NCBI GenBank assembly: GCA_016721115.1
Contig: JADKIW010000001.1
Location: 4,045,501 to 4,109,500, forward strand
Length of the DNA: 64,000 bases
Direction of reading: 5' to 3'
Source of the DNA: Candidatus Defluviilinea proxima
GTDB lineage: Bacteria; Chloroflexota; Anaerolineae; Anaerolineales; Villigracilaceae
A model generated the notes under the pieces. It worked only from the letters and a program-made list of their open reading frames with translations, made no database searches and had not been told where the DNA came from. Below are positions 51,056-60,067 of this stretch, in pieces. Position numbers and translations under genes: made by a program. Within the stretch, counting starts at the first letter, position 1; the number at the start of each line of letters is the position of its first letter.

Positions 51056-52810
51056 ATGACCGAACGTCCGTGGCTTGCTCATTACGACAAAGGGGTTCCG
51101 CAAACAATCGAATATCCCCAAGCGCCGTTGTTTCTCTTTTTAGAGGAGGCGGCGCGTAAATATCCGGACCGCGCCTGTACGATCTTCAAGGGTGCGGTCA
51201 TTTCATATCGCGAGATGAATGCATTGACGGATCACATGGCCGCGGCCTTGGTGGAGCTTGGCGTGAAGAAGGGTGACCGTGTGGGCATCTTTATGCCAAA
51301 CACGCCACAGTTCGTGATCGCCTATTACGGCATTTTGAAAATAGGTGGCGTAGTGGTGGCGGTCAACCCGACATATCCACCGGACGAGGTTGTTATGCCT
51401 GTCAACGATGCGAACATCGAGGTGATGTTCACGTTGACGCGCTTTTACAACATTTTAAAGACTGTACGTGAAAAGTCAAAACTCAAGAAGATCATCGTAT
51501 CGAATGTAAAAGAGGCTTTACCTCCCGTCACACAGGTTTTGTTCACACTGGCAAAGGAAAAAAAGGAAGGCCACCGAATTGATGGACTAGACAGTGGCGA
51601 CTTCTGGATGAAAGACCTGCTTGCCAAGCATGCAAATTCGCCAAGGCCTAAAGTGGACGTACTCCCAGACGATACTGCGTTATTCCAATATTCAGGCGGG
51701 ACGACTGGCGTTCCCAAAGGTGCGGTCGCGATGCATCGCAACGTGGTTGCGAACACGCTCCAGATCAAATCGTGGATGCCAAACCTTGATCCGGGAAATG
51801 AAGTTGTGCTGATGGGTATTCCACTCTTCCATGTGTATGGCATGGTGGCAGGCATGAACTTTGCGATGGCAAATGGCGCAAGCATGGTCATGGTACCGAA
51901 CGCACGTGACTTGAAAGATGTTTTGGATAATGTTTCCAAATATAGAGCCACGATCTTTCCAGGTGTTCCACTGCTTTATAACGGTATCAACAACTATCAC
52001 GAAAAATTCCCGGCGGCCATAAAGTGGTTCTACGACTTGATCGGGAAGAAACCAAGAAGTGTTGATAAGATCTACGATCTTTCCAGTATCAAGGCCTGCA
52101 TCTCCGGTTCTGCGGCTTTGATGCGCGAGACGAAAGAAAAATTCGAAACACTGACAGGCGGCAAAGTGTTTGAAGGGTACGGCCTCTCAGAAGCGCCAAC
52201 CGCCACGCACTGCAATCCGCTTTTGGGAGAGAATAAGACCGGCTCCATTGGCATGCCCCTGCCTGATGTGGATATAAAGATCATCAGCCTTGATGATGGC
52301 GAAACTGAAATGCCACAAGGTGAAGTTGGCGAGATCGTGGTCAACGGGCCGCAGGTGATGAAGGGCTATCACAACATGCCCACCGAAACGGCGAATTCGT
52401 TGCGTCAAATGAAGGATGGAAAGATCTGGTTATTCACCGGTGACATCGCCCGTATGGATGAGGATGGCTACTTCTACATTGTTGACCGCAAGAAGGAACT
52501 TATCAAGCCAGGCGGTTTCCAGGTTTGGCCGCGCGAAGTGGAAGAAGTAATTTCCGATCATCCAAAGGTTCTCGAGGTTGGCGTGGGCGGCATCCCCGAC
52601 CCGAAGAGTGGCGAGACCGTCAAAGCATGGGTTGTGCTGAAGCCCGGCGAAACAGCCACCGAAGATGATATTAAGAGCTTCTGCAAGGAACGCCTTGCAC
52701 CGTACAAAGTTCCGCGCCACGTGGAATTCAGGAGTGAGCTCCCCAAAACCACTGTTGGCAAGATCTTGCGACGCGAGTTGGTGAGACAACACAAAGAAGG
52801 TAGCGTTTAA
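51056..52810 (+). CDS. Long-chain fatty-acid-CoA ligase (AMP-forming)
   Basis: A 584-residue ANL-superfamily enzyme. AMP-binding P-loop FQYSGGTTGVPKGAVAMHRN, the aromatic motif FEGYGLSEAPTATHCNPLLG, LFTGDIARMDEDGYFYIVDR, and the catalytic C-terminal Lys in PKTTVGKILRRELV. It activates fatty acids to acyl-CoA; chain length is not determined. Start ATG 51056 (MTERPWLAHYDKG) follows the strong AAGGAGGAGG. It ends at a bidirectional terminator before the convergent ftsH. Confidence 0.92.
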   Translation: MTERPWLAHYDKGVPQTIEYPQAPLFLFLEEAARKYPDRACTIFKGAVISYREMNALTDHMAAALVELGVKKGDRVGIFMPNTPQFVIAYYGILKIGGVVVAVNPTYPPDEVVMPVNDANIEVMFTLTRFYNILKTVREKSKLKKIIVSNVKEALPPVTQVLFTLAKEKKEGHRIDGLDSGDFWMKDLLAKHANSPRPKVDVLPDDTALFQYSGGTTGVPKGAVAMHRNVVANTLQIKSWMPNLDPGNEVVLMGIPLFHVYGMVAGMNFAMANGASMVMVPNARDLKDVLDNVSKYRATIFPGVPLLYNGINNYHEKFPAAIKWFYDLIGKKPRSVDKIYDLSSIKACISGSAALMRETKEKFETLTGGKVFEGYGLSEAPTATHCNPLLGENKTGSIGMPLPDVDIKIISLDDGETEMPQGEVGEIVVNGPQVMKGYHNMPTETANSLRQMKDGKIWLFTGDIARMDEDGYFYIVDRKKELIKPGGFQVWPREVEEVISDHPKVLEVGVGGIPDPKSGETVKAWVVLKPGETATEDDIKSFCKERLAPYKVPRHVEFRSELPKTTVGKILRRELVRQHKEGSV

Positions 52811-52832
52811 AACAAAAGTCGTTAATTAATAA

Positions 52833-52865
52833 ATAAGAGCCTTCCAAAATTTGGAAGGCTCTTAT
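52833..52865. terminator. Bidirectional terminator between acyl-CoA ligase and ftsH
   Basis: Perfect palindrome: ATAAGAGCCTTCCAAA and its complement, about 16 bases per arm, between two convergent stops. Confidence 0.8.
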
Positions 52866-52883
52866 GTTTAACTTTTTAGTTCG

Positions 52884-54761
52884 CTATGCAATCTGTGGTG
52901 TTCCGCTTTTCTTGGGAGAAGGCGGAGGGAAGATCGCTTCAAATTCTTCGCGGTTCAATGTTTCAACTTCGAGAAGTTTCTGCGCGACTGCGTCCAGTTG
53001 TTTGCGATACTTCGTCAGAAGTTTCCGCGCCAACTTGTAGGAGTCATCCACGATCTTGCGGACTTCGGCGTCAATTTGTTCGGCAACAGCTTCAGAGTAA
53101 TCGCGTTGTTCAGAGATCTCGCGGCCAAGGAAGATCATTTCCTCTTTTTGGCCGTAGACACGCGGTCCAAGCTCACTGCTCATTCCCAAGCGAGTGACCA
53201 TGGCACGAGCCATGCGAGTTACTTCTTCAATATCGCCGGATGCGCCAGAAGTGATATCGTCAAATACGATCTCTTCCGCAACACGTCCGCCCAAAGCCAT
53301 GGCGAGGCGTGCAAGCATCTTTTTGCGGGCGATCAAAATGCGATCTTCCTCAGGGCGGAACCAGGTCAAACCACCAGCCTGCCCACGGCCCACGATCGTC
53401 ACTTTTTGAACGGGGTCGGCTTCAGCGATGGCATTGCCAACTACGGCGTGACCAGCCTCATGGTAGGCGATGATGCGCTTCTCTTCTTCCGAGATCAAAC
53501 GAGACTTACGTTCCGGTCCCATCACAACGCGTTCGATCGCTTCTTCCAATTCAGGTTGCCCAATGGACTTTTTATTGCGGCGCGCAGAAAGAATTGCGCC
53601 TTCATTGACAAGGTTCTCGAGATCAGCGCCGACAAAGCCGGGTGTGCCGCGAGCCAGTGAAGCAAGGTCAACATTCGGTTCCAATGGCTTGCCTTTGATG
53701 TGGACCTTGAGGATTTCCTCACGACCCTTAACATCAGGACGGTCAAGAGTCACGCGGCGATCAAAACGACCGGGGCGCATAAGAGCCGGGTCAAGAATAT
53801 CGGGACGGTTGGTCGCAGCGATAATGATCACATTCGTGTCTGTATCAAAGCCGTCCATTTCGACGAGCATTTGGTTAAGAGTTTGTTCACGTTCATCATG
53901 TGAGCCGCCCAAACCAGCACCGCGTTGACGGCCTACAGCATCAATTTCATCTACGAAAATGATACAAGGCGAATGACGCTTGGCCTGATCGAACAGATCG
54001 CGCACGCGGCTTGCGCCCACACCCACGAACATTTCCACAAATTCAGAACCGGAGATGGAGAAGAAAGGAACGCCTGCTTCGCCAGAGACAGCCTTGGCTA
54101 AAAGGGTTTTACCTGTTCCAGGAGGGCCAACGAGCAAAACACCCTTGGGGATTCGTGCGCCCAACTGGATGAATTTCTGCGGTTCCTTTAAGAACTCAAC
54201 GATCTCCGCAAGTTCCTGTTTGGATTCTTCTGCACCGGCGACATCCTGAAACGTCACTGTGGGATGTTCACCACTGAACATGCGAGCGCGCGATTTACCA
54301 AAGGACATCGCGGCGTTGTTCGATCCCTGTGCCTGACGGAAGATGAACCAAAACACGCCCAACATCAACAGGATCGGAAGCAGATAGACAACAAATCCGC
54401 CAAGGAGCCCGGACCAAACCGAAGGCGCTTCCACCTCGATCTTTACGTTTTCTACAGTAAGTTTTTCGGGGCTAACACCCAAATTGACCAACTGTGAAAC
54501 AAGAGTGGAATCAGATTCTTTGTACGCCTCGATACCGGTCTTGGTCTGTGCTTCAGTGCCGGATTTATAGACCACCAGCAGACTGCCATCATTTTTGATG
54601 ACCACCCGGGCGATCTTGCCTTGATTAATGCCTTGTGCAAGTTCATTGATCGTGAGAGGTTGCGTCGCAGTTGCCTGATTCCGCACTGCGGTCACAATCA
54701 TGGCAATGACTGCCACGACCAACAAAAATGTCACTATATATGATTGGTTTCTTGAATTCAC
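52884..54761 (-). CDS. ftsH: ATP-dependent zinc metalloprotease FtsH
   Basis: A membrane-bound AAA+ protease that degrades misassembled membrane and regulatory proteins. 625 residues. Two transmembrane helices (about 8-26 and 123-142) bracket the periplasm-side domain; AAA module with Walker A GPPGTGKT (212-219), Walker B CIIFVDEIDAVG and SRH ATNRPDILDPALMRPGRFDR; zinc motif HEAGH near residue 440. Full length. The start is GTG at 54761 with GGAGG upstream. Confidence 0.96.
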   Translation of the reverse strand: MNSRNQSYIVTFLLVVAVIAMIVTAVRNQATATQPLTINELAQGINQGKIARVVIKNDGSLLVVYKSGTEAQTKTGIEAYKESDSTLVSQLVNLGVSPEKLTVENVKIEVEAPSVWSGLLGGFVVYLLPILLMLGVFWFIFRQAQGSNNAAMSFGKSRARMFSGEHPTVTFQDVAGAEESKQELAEIVEFLKEPQKFIQLGARIPKGVLLVGPPGTGKTLLAKAVSGEAGVPFFSISGSEFVEMFVGVGASRVRDLFDQAKRHSPCIIFVDEIDAVGRQRGAGLGGSHDEREQTLNQMLVEMDGFDTDTNVIIIAATNRPDILDPALMRPGRFDRRVTLDRPDVKGREEILKVHIKGKPLEPNVDLASLARGTPGFVGADLENLVNEGAILSARRNKKSIGQPELEEAIERVVMGPERKSRLISEEEKRIIAYHEAGHAVVGNAIAEADPVQKVTIVGRGQAGGLTWFRPEEDRILIARKKMLARLAMALGGRVAEEIVFDDITSGASGDIEEVTRMARAMVTRLGMSSELGPRVYGQKEEMIFLGREISEQRDYSEAVAEQIDAEVRKIVDDSYKLARKLLTKYRKQLDAVAQKLLEVETLNREEFEAIFPPPSPKKSGTPQIA

Positions 54762-54896
54762 TATGCCTCCGAAATGTTCCGGGGATTATACCAACAGGGA
54801 GTGTGCAGGAATAGCCCGCTGGCGCTTTTTATATACTTCTCTAATATAGCCTTTTCGTTACAGGTTGGCAGTTGGACGCGGAATTTTGCCCGTCTC

Positions 54897-55658
54897 TTAC
54901 GCCAAAATCAATTCCACAGGGCAATGATCGGAGCCATGGATATCATCGTGGATGATCACATCCTTCACACGTGGGACCAACGCTTCGGAGACCAGAAAAT
55001 AATCAATACGCCAGCCCACATTGCGCGCACGCGCATTGGAAATATAAGTCCACCAGGTGTATTGTTCACGGTCAGGGTACAGCTTACGATAAACATCCAC
55101 AAAACCATGATCGAGAAACTTTTGCACCCATTCTCGTTCTTCGGGCATAAAACCAGATGTCTTTTCGTTCACTTTTGGGTTTTTCAAGTCAATGGGCATG
55201 TGAGCAGTGTTGAAGTCACCTGTAATAATGAGGCTCTCCCCTTTTTTATGCAGTTTATCGCACAACTTCAACAAACGAGCGTAGAACTCCAATTTATAGT
55301 CCACACGGTCTTTGCCGCGCTGGCCATTCGGGAAGTAAATGTTGAATAGACGGAATCCAGGATGAACGGTGGAAATGACGCGTCCCTCGACGTCAAATTT
55401 TTCATCCCCCAATCCCATTTGAACATCCAACGGCTTCTCTTTATAAAACGTCGCTACGCCACTATACCCTGCCTTTTCGGCCGGGTTCCAAACATAGGGA
55501 TAGCGTAAAGCCTGACCTTGTTCCTCACTTAACTGTTCTGGGCGGGCTTTTACCTCTTGCAGACATAGCAAATCTGGCGAATGCTTCCAGACCGCTTCCA
55601 AAGCGTTTTTACTCAAGGCCGCCCGTATACCATTAACGTTCCATGTTATTATCTTCAT
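54897..55658 (-). CDS. xth: Exodeoxyribonuclease III (AP endonuclease)
   Basis: A 253-residue base-excision-repair nuclease of the EEP fold: MKIITWNVNGIRAALSKNAL, CLQEVKARPEQL with the metal-binding Glu, LIITGDFNTAHMPIDL, RIDYFLVS and the final HGSDHCPVELIL carrying the catalytic Asp-His. ATG 55658 is the homology-supported start; upstream in-frame codons to 55688 are not conserved. Divergent from the receiver gene, with only 38 bases between. Confidence 0.95.
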   Translation of the reverse strand: MKIITWNVNGIRAALSKNALEAVWKHSPDLLCLQEVKARPEQLSEEQGQALRYPYVWNPAEKAGYSGVATFYKEKPLDVQMGLGDEKFDVEGRVISTVHPGFRLFNIYFPNGQRGKDRVDYKLEFYARLLKLCDKLHKKGESLIITGDFNTAHMPIDLKNPKVNEKTSGFMPEEREWVQKFLDHGFVDVYRKLYPDREQYTWWTYISNARARNVGWRIDYFLVSEALVPRVKDVIIHDDIHGSDHCPVELILA

Positions 55659-55696
55659 TGATTTCACTTTATGGTAAACTTTGGACAAGTAAAGAT

Positions 55697-56082
55697 ATGA
55701 ATTCCAAGCTCAAATGTATTCTATGCGTTGAAGACGACCGGAGATGATAGACCTGATCCGGTTGATCCTCGGGCGCCGAGGCTTTGATGTGAAAGGCGCA
55801 AATGGTGGCGTTGAGGGGTTGAAAATGATCCACACGGAAAAACCGGACCTCATTTTGCTCGATCTGATGATGCCCGATATGGACGGTTGGGAAGTATATC
55901 AGCAAATCAAGGCAGACGAAAAAACAAAGGGAATTCCCGTGATCGTAGTCACAGCCAAAGCACAAAGCATCGATAAAGTCCTTGGCCTGCACATCGCAAA
56001 AGTGGATGACTACATCGCCAAGCCGTTCAACCCCCAGGAACTTCTCGCAAGCGTCGAGAAAGTACTCCAAAAGAAAGCATAG
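55697..56082 (+). CDS. Response regulator (receiver only), with a one-base frameshift
   Basis: A stand-alone CheY-like receiver. From ATG 55697 the frame reads MNSKLKCILCVEDDRR then stops; from about 55741 a second frame continues EMIDLIRLILGRRGFDVKGA. Adding one C to the CC at 55738-55739 gives VEDDPEMIDLI, the normal acidic-pocket sequence, and a 128-residue receiver with phospho-Asp in LILLDLMMPDMDG and the conserved Lys in YIAKPF. No output domain, so it would act by protein contact. Sequencing error or real mutation. Confidence 0.85.
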
Positions 56083-56084
56083 TC

Positions 56085-56116
56085 AACGAGGCGATCCATT
56101 GGACGCCTCGTTTTTA
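56085..56116 (+). terminator. Intrinsic terminator of the receiver gene
   Basis: AACGAGGCG (56085-56093) pairs with CGCCTCGTT (56104-56112), followed by TTT. Confidence 0.75.
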
Positions 56117-56124
56117 AATCTCTC

Positions 56125-56496
56125 ATGCCCAAACAAATTCTTGTAGAAAACAAGAGCAGGAAGATCGAGACTCTGCCAGTTATTAAATACTGTGACACCT
56201 TCCTGACTCAATTACGCGGATTCACGCTCCGTGATCGCCTCTCTCGTAACGATGGGCTGGTCCTCGTTGGGAAGCGGGATTCACGCCTTGACTCTTCCAT
56301 CCACATGCTGTTCGTATCCTTCGATTTAACCGTCATCTGGATCAGCTCGAACATGCAGGTAGTGGATAAGGTACTGGCAAAATCCTGGCAACCGGCTTAT
56401 TTTTCAAAACAACCTGCACAATATGTTCTTGAGATCCATCCAGAACGGTGGGGAGATTATGAAGTTGGAGATACGGTTCAATTCAAAGATGTTTAA
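56125..56496 (+). CDS. DUF192 family protein
   Basis: A 123-residue single-domain protein: FLTQLRGFTLRDRLSRNDGL, SSIHMLFVSFDLTVIWISSN, VLEIHPERWGDYEVGDTVQF. The H-x-x-F-x-x-x-x-L pattern and the GD-x-V ending are those of DUF192 (COG1430). Some relatives are exported, but no signal peptide is present here. Function unknown. Its end overlaps the start region of the LysM/M23 gene, so the two are probably co-transcribed. Confidence 0.82.
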   Translation: MPKQILVENKSRKIETLPVIKYCDTFLTQLRGFTLRDRLSRNDGLVLVGKRDSRLDSSIHMLFVSFDLTVIWISSNMQVVDKVLAKSWQPAYFSKQPAQYVLEIHPERWGDYEVGDTVQFKDV

Positions 56497-57880
56497 GCGC
56501 GTCGCTTCTATTCTCATATTAATTCTTGGCATTACATCCATTGTCACACAACCCGTTTTGGCGCAAACCAGCGGGCCTGTGTATATTGTGCAAGCTGGCG
56601 ACACCTTGTCGTACATCGCTTCACGGTTCAACGTCTCACTCACCGACTTGTTGACGGCCAACCCAGCCGTTGACCCAAACTTTCTCGAACAGGGACAACA
56701 GCTCGTCATCCCTGGGCTGGAAGGCGTGACCGGCATACTGGAAACAGAAGTGATCTCATTTGGCGATTCATTTCGCAGTCTCAGCCGCCGCACACAAGTC
56801 TCTGACGAACAGTTGATCAAGCTCAATCGCCTCGTCAGCCCTACTGAGTTATATGTGGGCATCAGCATGATCGTCCCTGTGCAGGATGGGCAAACTGAAT
56901 ACACGTCACGTGCAAGCACGGGAACTGGTGAATCTTTATTAGAACTTGCCATTAAACAAGGTACTGACCCTTGGACTCTTACATCTATCAATGAACTCGG
57001 CGGAACATGGGCATCGATACCAAGTGATGTACTATATTCCCCCACTGGCAATAGTGAAGGCGCATCCGGTTTGCCATCTGCATTTGTCAGCGCCAGCATT
57101 GAGCCATTACCCATGGTACAGGGCGGCACCGAAACTATATATGCACAGGTAAAGGATGGGTACACAGTTACCGGAATGCTAGTGGATTATCCGCTTCATT
57201 TCTTTCCATATAATAACGAACTGGTAGCTTTGCAGGGGATTCACGGATTACTAGAGCCCGGGGTATATCCGCTCCGCTTAGAAGCATCGCTTCCAGATGG
57301 AACCCGTCAGTCTTATGAACAAATGGTATTGGTTACATCAGGTAACTACCGCCATGAAGATCTTTACGTCCCCACCGAAACTATAGACCCGGCTGTAACA
57401 GAACCAGAAAATAATCAGTTGATTTCCATTACAAGTGTCACCACCGGAACAAAATTCTGGAATGGTATATTTACATCACCCTCTGTATACCCAGACCAAT
57501 ACACATCACAATATGGTTTGAGGCGAACCTATCATGGCAATGGTTCGGATCTTACGATTGATGGTTTTCATACAGGCTTAGACTTCGCCGGCGGTGAAGG
57601 ATTGCAGATTTTCGCACCAGCACCGGGGCGGGTCATTTTCGCGGGCCCTCTCACAGTACGCGGCAACGCAACGATCATCGATCACGGCTGGGGGATTTAC
57701 AGTGGCATTTGGCATCAGTCGCAAATTTTTGTCAAAGCAGGCGATATGGTCGAACAGGGGCAACAAATCGGGTTGGTGGGCGCCACGGGGCGCGTCACCG
57801 GCGCGCATTTGCATTGGGAAGTGTGGGTAAACGGCGCCCAGGTGAACCCACTCAATTGGCTGGATCAAGCTTACCCGTAA
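56459..57880 (+). CDS. Exported LysM-M23 metallopeptidase
   Basis: A 473-residue cell-wall hydrolase. Signal peptide in the first ~35 residues (VASILILILGITSIVTQPVLA). LysM 1 YIVQAGDTLSYIASRFNVSL, a second LysM-like unit (VISFGDSFRSLSRRTQVSDE), a middle beta-rich domain, and a C-terminal LytM/M23 domain with HTGLDFAGG and HLHWEVWVNG, holding the zinc-binding His/Asp and HxH. Cleaves peptide cross-links of peptidoglycan, or acts as an activator. Start ATG 56459 has GGGGAG upstream; 56423 and 56489 are alternatives. Confidence 0.88.
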   Translation: MKLEIRFNSKMFKRVASILILILGITSIVTQPVLAQTSGPVYIVQAGDTLSYIASRFNVSLTDLLTANPAVDPNFLEQGQQLVIPGLEGVTGILETEVISFGDSFRSLSRRTQVSDEQLIKLNRLVSPTELYVGISMIVPVQDGQTEYTSRASTGTGESLLELAIKQGTDPWTLTSINELGGTWASIPSDVLYSPTGNSEGASGLPSAFVSASIEPLPMVQGGTETIYAQVKDGYTVTGMLVDYPLHFFPYNNELVALQGIHGLLEPGVYPLRLEASLPDGTRQSYEQMVLVTSGNYRHEDLYVPTETIDPAVTEPENNQLISITSVTTGTKFWNGIFTSPSVYPDQYTSQYGLRRTYHGNGSDLTIDGFHTGLDFAGGEGLQIFAPAPGRVIFAGPLTVRGNATIIDHGWGIYSGIWHQSQIFVKAGDMVEQGQQIGLVGATGRVTGAHLHWEVWVNGAQVNPLNWLDQAYP

Positions 57881-57948
57881 GGGTAAGAACCGTAGCGTTG
57901 CAGTTCGCCCCTGTTTATGCTACACTACTGCTATCAACCGGAGGTCCT

Positions 57949-58452
57949 GTGTCAACCGCATCTATTGTCAATTTTTTAAAGCAATGTGACATTTTTTATC
58001 AATTCACGCCTACACAGCTTGAGTTAGTTGCGAATATTTGCCACGAGGCAACCTTCCAAAAAGATGATTTAATTTTCAAGGAAAATAGCGGAAGTAAGGA
58101 ACTTTACGTCATTGTTCAGGGTGAAATAGATATTGTCGTGGATCCGTCACTGGTTGGTACCGTGGAAGATGGAACCGAGAACAGGGTAATTGCTACCATG
58201 CGGCGCGGACAGTCATTCGGGGAAGTTGCGCTTGTGGACGAGGGGTTACGCTCGGCTTCAGCCTGTGCCTCGCAAAAAGACACACGCCTTTTGATCATTC
58301 CACGCGATAAATTGGTCATGTTATGTGACACGTATCCCCAACTGGGATACCGATTGATGTACAACCTGGCCGCAGACCTTGCAATGAAAATACGTAATAC
58401 CGACCTACGAATTCGCGAACAGCTTTTGTATTCACAGCAAGATCAAAAATAA
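57949..58452 (+). CDS. Cyclic-nucleotide-binding domain protein
   Basis: A 167-residue protein that is nearly all one cNMP-binding domain: FLKQCDIFYQFTPTQLELVA, LIFKENSGSKELYVIVQGEI and the phosphate-binding cassette RRGQSFGEVALVDEGLRSAS, which keeps the Glu and Arg expected for cAMP/cGMP contact. A short C-terminal helix follows and no DNA-binding domain. Start GTG 57949 after GGAGG. It could be an anchor or partner subunit; role unknown. Confidence 0.83.
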   Translation: MSTASIVNFLKQCDIFYQFTPTQLELVANICHEATFQKDDLIFKENSGSKELYVIVQGEIDIVVDPSLVGTVEDGTENRVIATMRRGQSFGEVALVDEGLRSASACASQKDTRLLIIPRDKLVMLCDTYPQLGYRLMYNLAADLAMKIRNTDLRIREQLLYSQQDQK

Positions 58453-58460
58453 AAACTTAC

Positions 58461-58601
58461 TTGACCTCGTATAGAATTTCACGTACTATTGGCCACTAAT
58501 ATCCAGTTAAGAAAGGTTTTTGGATTATTTATACAGCTAATTGCCATTTTTTAAGAGCCGTGAGAAATTTTATCCTGAGGGTAGGATTTTCTCCGGCTCT
58601 T
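58461..58601 (+). promoter_or_regulatory. liv operon promoter and long structured leader
   Basis: TTGACC (58461-58466), 17-base spacer, TACTAT (58484-58489) predict a start near 58496, about 246 bases upstream of the binding-protein ATG. The leader contains a long hairpin: AAGAGCCG (58553-58560) with CGGCTCTT (58594-58601), GAGAAA with TTTCTC, and ATCC with GGAT. The rest of 58602-58741 has no gene; GGAGGAGGAAG before 58742 is the ribosome site. The hairpin may be regulatory or the end of the upstream transcript. Confidence 0.55.
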
Positions 58602-58741
58602 TGCACAAAATGAGCCTTTTGAAACTCAATAAAAAAAGGAGGTGGTGCTGACTACGAAGAGCATTGTCAGCTGTGTTGTATAACCGCTAACTGCGGGAAG
58701 AGTCTAATCAATCACCAAAATAATTTGGAGGAGGAAGAAAT

Positions 58742-59992
58742 ATGTCTAAACGTTTGAATGTAGTTATCGCATTGCTGATCGTTGCGAGCGTAGTGCTTGC
58801 GGCATGCGGTGGTGGAAGCAGTAATGCTGGTGGAGCGCTGAAAATCGTCTCCAGCCTTCCGATGACTGGTTCTTCATTGACCCAGACCCAGACCATTGTG
58901 AACGCCATGCAGTTGCGCCTCGAACAGGCCGGCGGCAAGGTTTGCGGTGGAAAATACACAGTCACCTACGAACCCTGGGATGATGCTTCGGCCGCCCTCG
59001 GCAAATGGGATCCCGCCGTCGAAACTGAAAACGCCAACAAAGCCGCCGCGGACAAATCCATCGTAGCCTACCTCGGCACATTTAACTCTGGCGCCGCTAA
59101 GTTGTCCATCCCGATCTTGAATGCCGCTGGTCCGTTGGTCATGATCTCCCCCGCCAACACCAACCCTGGCTTGACCAAGGCTGACAAGGATCTGCCCGGC
59201 GTTACCGATTCCTACTACCCGACCGGCACTCGTTCCTACACCCGTGTCGTTGCCGCTGATGATATTCAGGGCAAGGTCGCTGCGAATTTCGTGAAGTCCC
59301 TCGGCGCTACCACCGTGTATATCCTGGATGACCAGGAACTGTACGGTAAGGGTGTTGCTGATGTGTTCGAAGCCACCGCCAAGGAAATTGGTCTCACCGT
59401 TCTCGGCCACGAAGGCATTGACCCGAAGGCCGCTGACTACAAAGCTTTGATGACCAAGATCTCCACCAGCAACAGCGGCGCCGCTCCGGATGCCATTTAC
59501 GTTGGTATGGTCGTCGATAACAACGCTTCCCAATTGCTGAAGGACAAGGTCGCGATCATGGGCGACAACAGCACCGTGAAGTATGTTGGTCCCGATGGTA
59601 TCCAGACTCAGGCCTTCATCGATGGCGCTGGTGCTGATGTTGCCGAAGGCGCATATGCTTCCGTCGCTGGTGTTCCGCTCTCTGAACTGCCTGCTTCTGG
59701 TCAGCAATTCGTCAAAGACTACACTGCCAAGTTCGGCGAATTGACCGAGCCCTACGCTGTGTATGGCTATGAGACAATGAATATTGCCCTCAAGGCAATT
59801 GAAGATGTCTGCGCCGCTGGTGGTGATCCCTCCGACCGCGCGGCCGTCAACAAGGCCGTTTTCGCCATCAAGAACTTTGACGGCGCTCTCGGTACCTGGT
59901 CATTCGATGCCAACGGCGATACAAGCCTCACCGACATGACCTTCTACCAGGTCAAAGGTGGCAAGTACGAGTCTGTCGGCACTTTCAAATAA
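58742..59992 (+). CDS. livK: Branched-chain amino acid ABC transporter, substrate-binding lipoprotein
   Basis: A 416-residue periplasmic-binding-type lipoprotein. The signal VVIALLIVASVVLAAC ends in a lipobox with Cys22, then a Gly/Ser linker. The type I binding fold shows LKIVSSLPMTGSS, VAYLGTFNSGAAKLSIPILN, PLVMISPANTNPGLT, TTVYILDDQELYGKGVADVF and VYGYETMNIALKAIED. LIV-family proteins bind Leu/Ile/Val or related compounds; the ligand is not certain. First gene of the liv operon, separated from the permeases by a partial terminator. Confidence 0.9.
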   Translation: MSKRLNVVIALLIVASVVLAACGGGSSNAGGALKIVSSLPMTGSSLTQTQTIVNAMQLRLEQAGGKVCGGKYTVTYEPWDDASAALGKWDPAVETENANKAAADKSIVAYLGTFNSGAAKLSIPILNAAGPLVMISPANTNPGLTKADKDLPGVTDSYYPTGTRSYTRVVAADDIQGKVAANFVKSLGATTVYILDDQELYGKGVADVFEATAKEIGLTVLGHEGIDPKAADYKALMTKISTSNSGAAPDAIYVGMVVDNNASQLLKDKVAIMGDNSTVKYVGPDGIQTQAFIDGAGADVAEGAYASVAGVPLSELPASGQQFVKDYTAKFGELTEPYAVYGYETMNIALKAIEDVCAAGGDPSDRAAVNKAVFAIKNFDGALGTWSFDANGDTSLTDMTFYQVKGGKYESVGTFK

Positions 59993-60007
59993 GTCTTCTG
60001 TACGTTT

Positions 60008-60037
60008 GGGGGCGGCAAATTGCCGCCCCCATTTTTA
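60008..60037 (+). terminator. Intercistronic terminator-like hairpin in the liv operon
   Basis: GGGGGCGGCA (60008-60017) pairs with TGCCGCCCCC (60021-60030), followed by ATTTTTATT. Placed between the binding-protein and permease genes, it probably lowers permease expression relative to the binding protein or protects the upstream mRNA end. Confidence 0.7.
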
Positions 60038-60067
60038 TTCCAAAGTGCAAGGCGAAAGAAGTGAAAC

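Noticed and set aside
58642..58683. Mini-ORF GTG...TAA (MLTTKSIVSCVV) in the liv leader with Ile and Val codons, as a possible attenuator peptide
   Set aside because: The GGAGG lies only two bases from the GTG, too close for initiation, and no terminator with a T run follows it.
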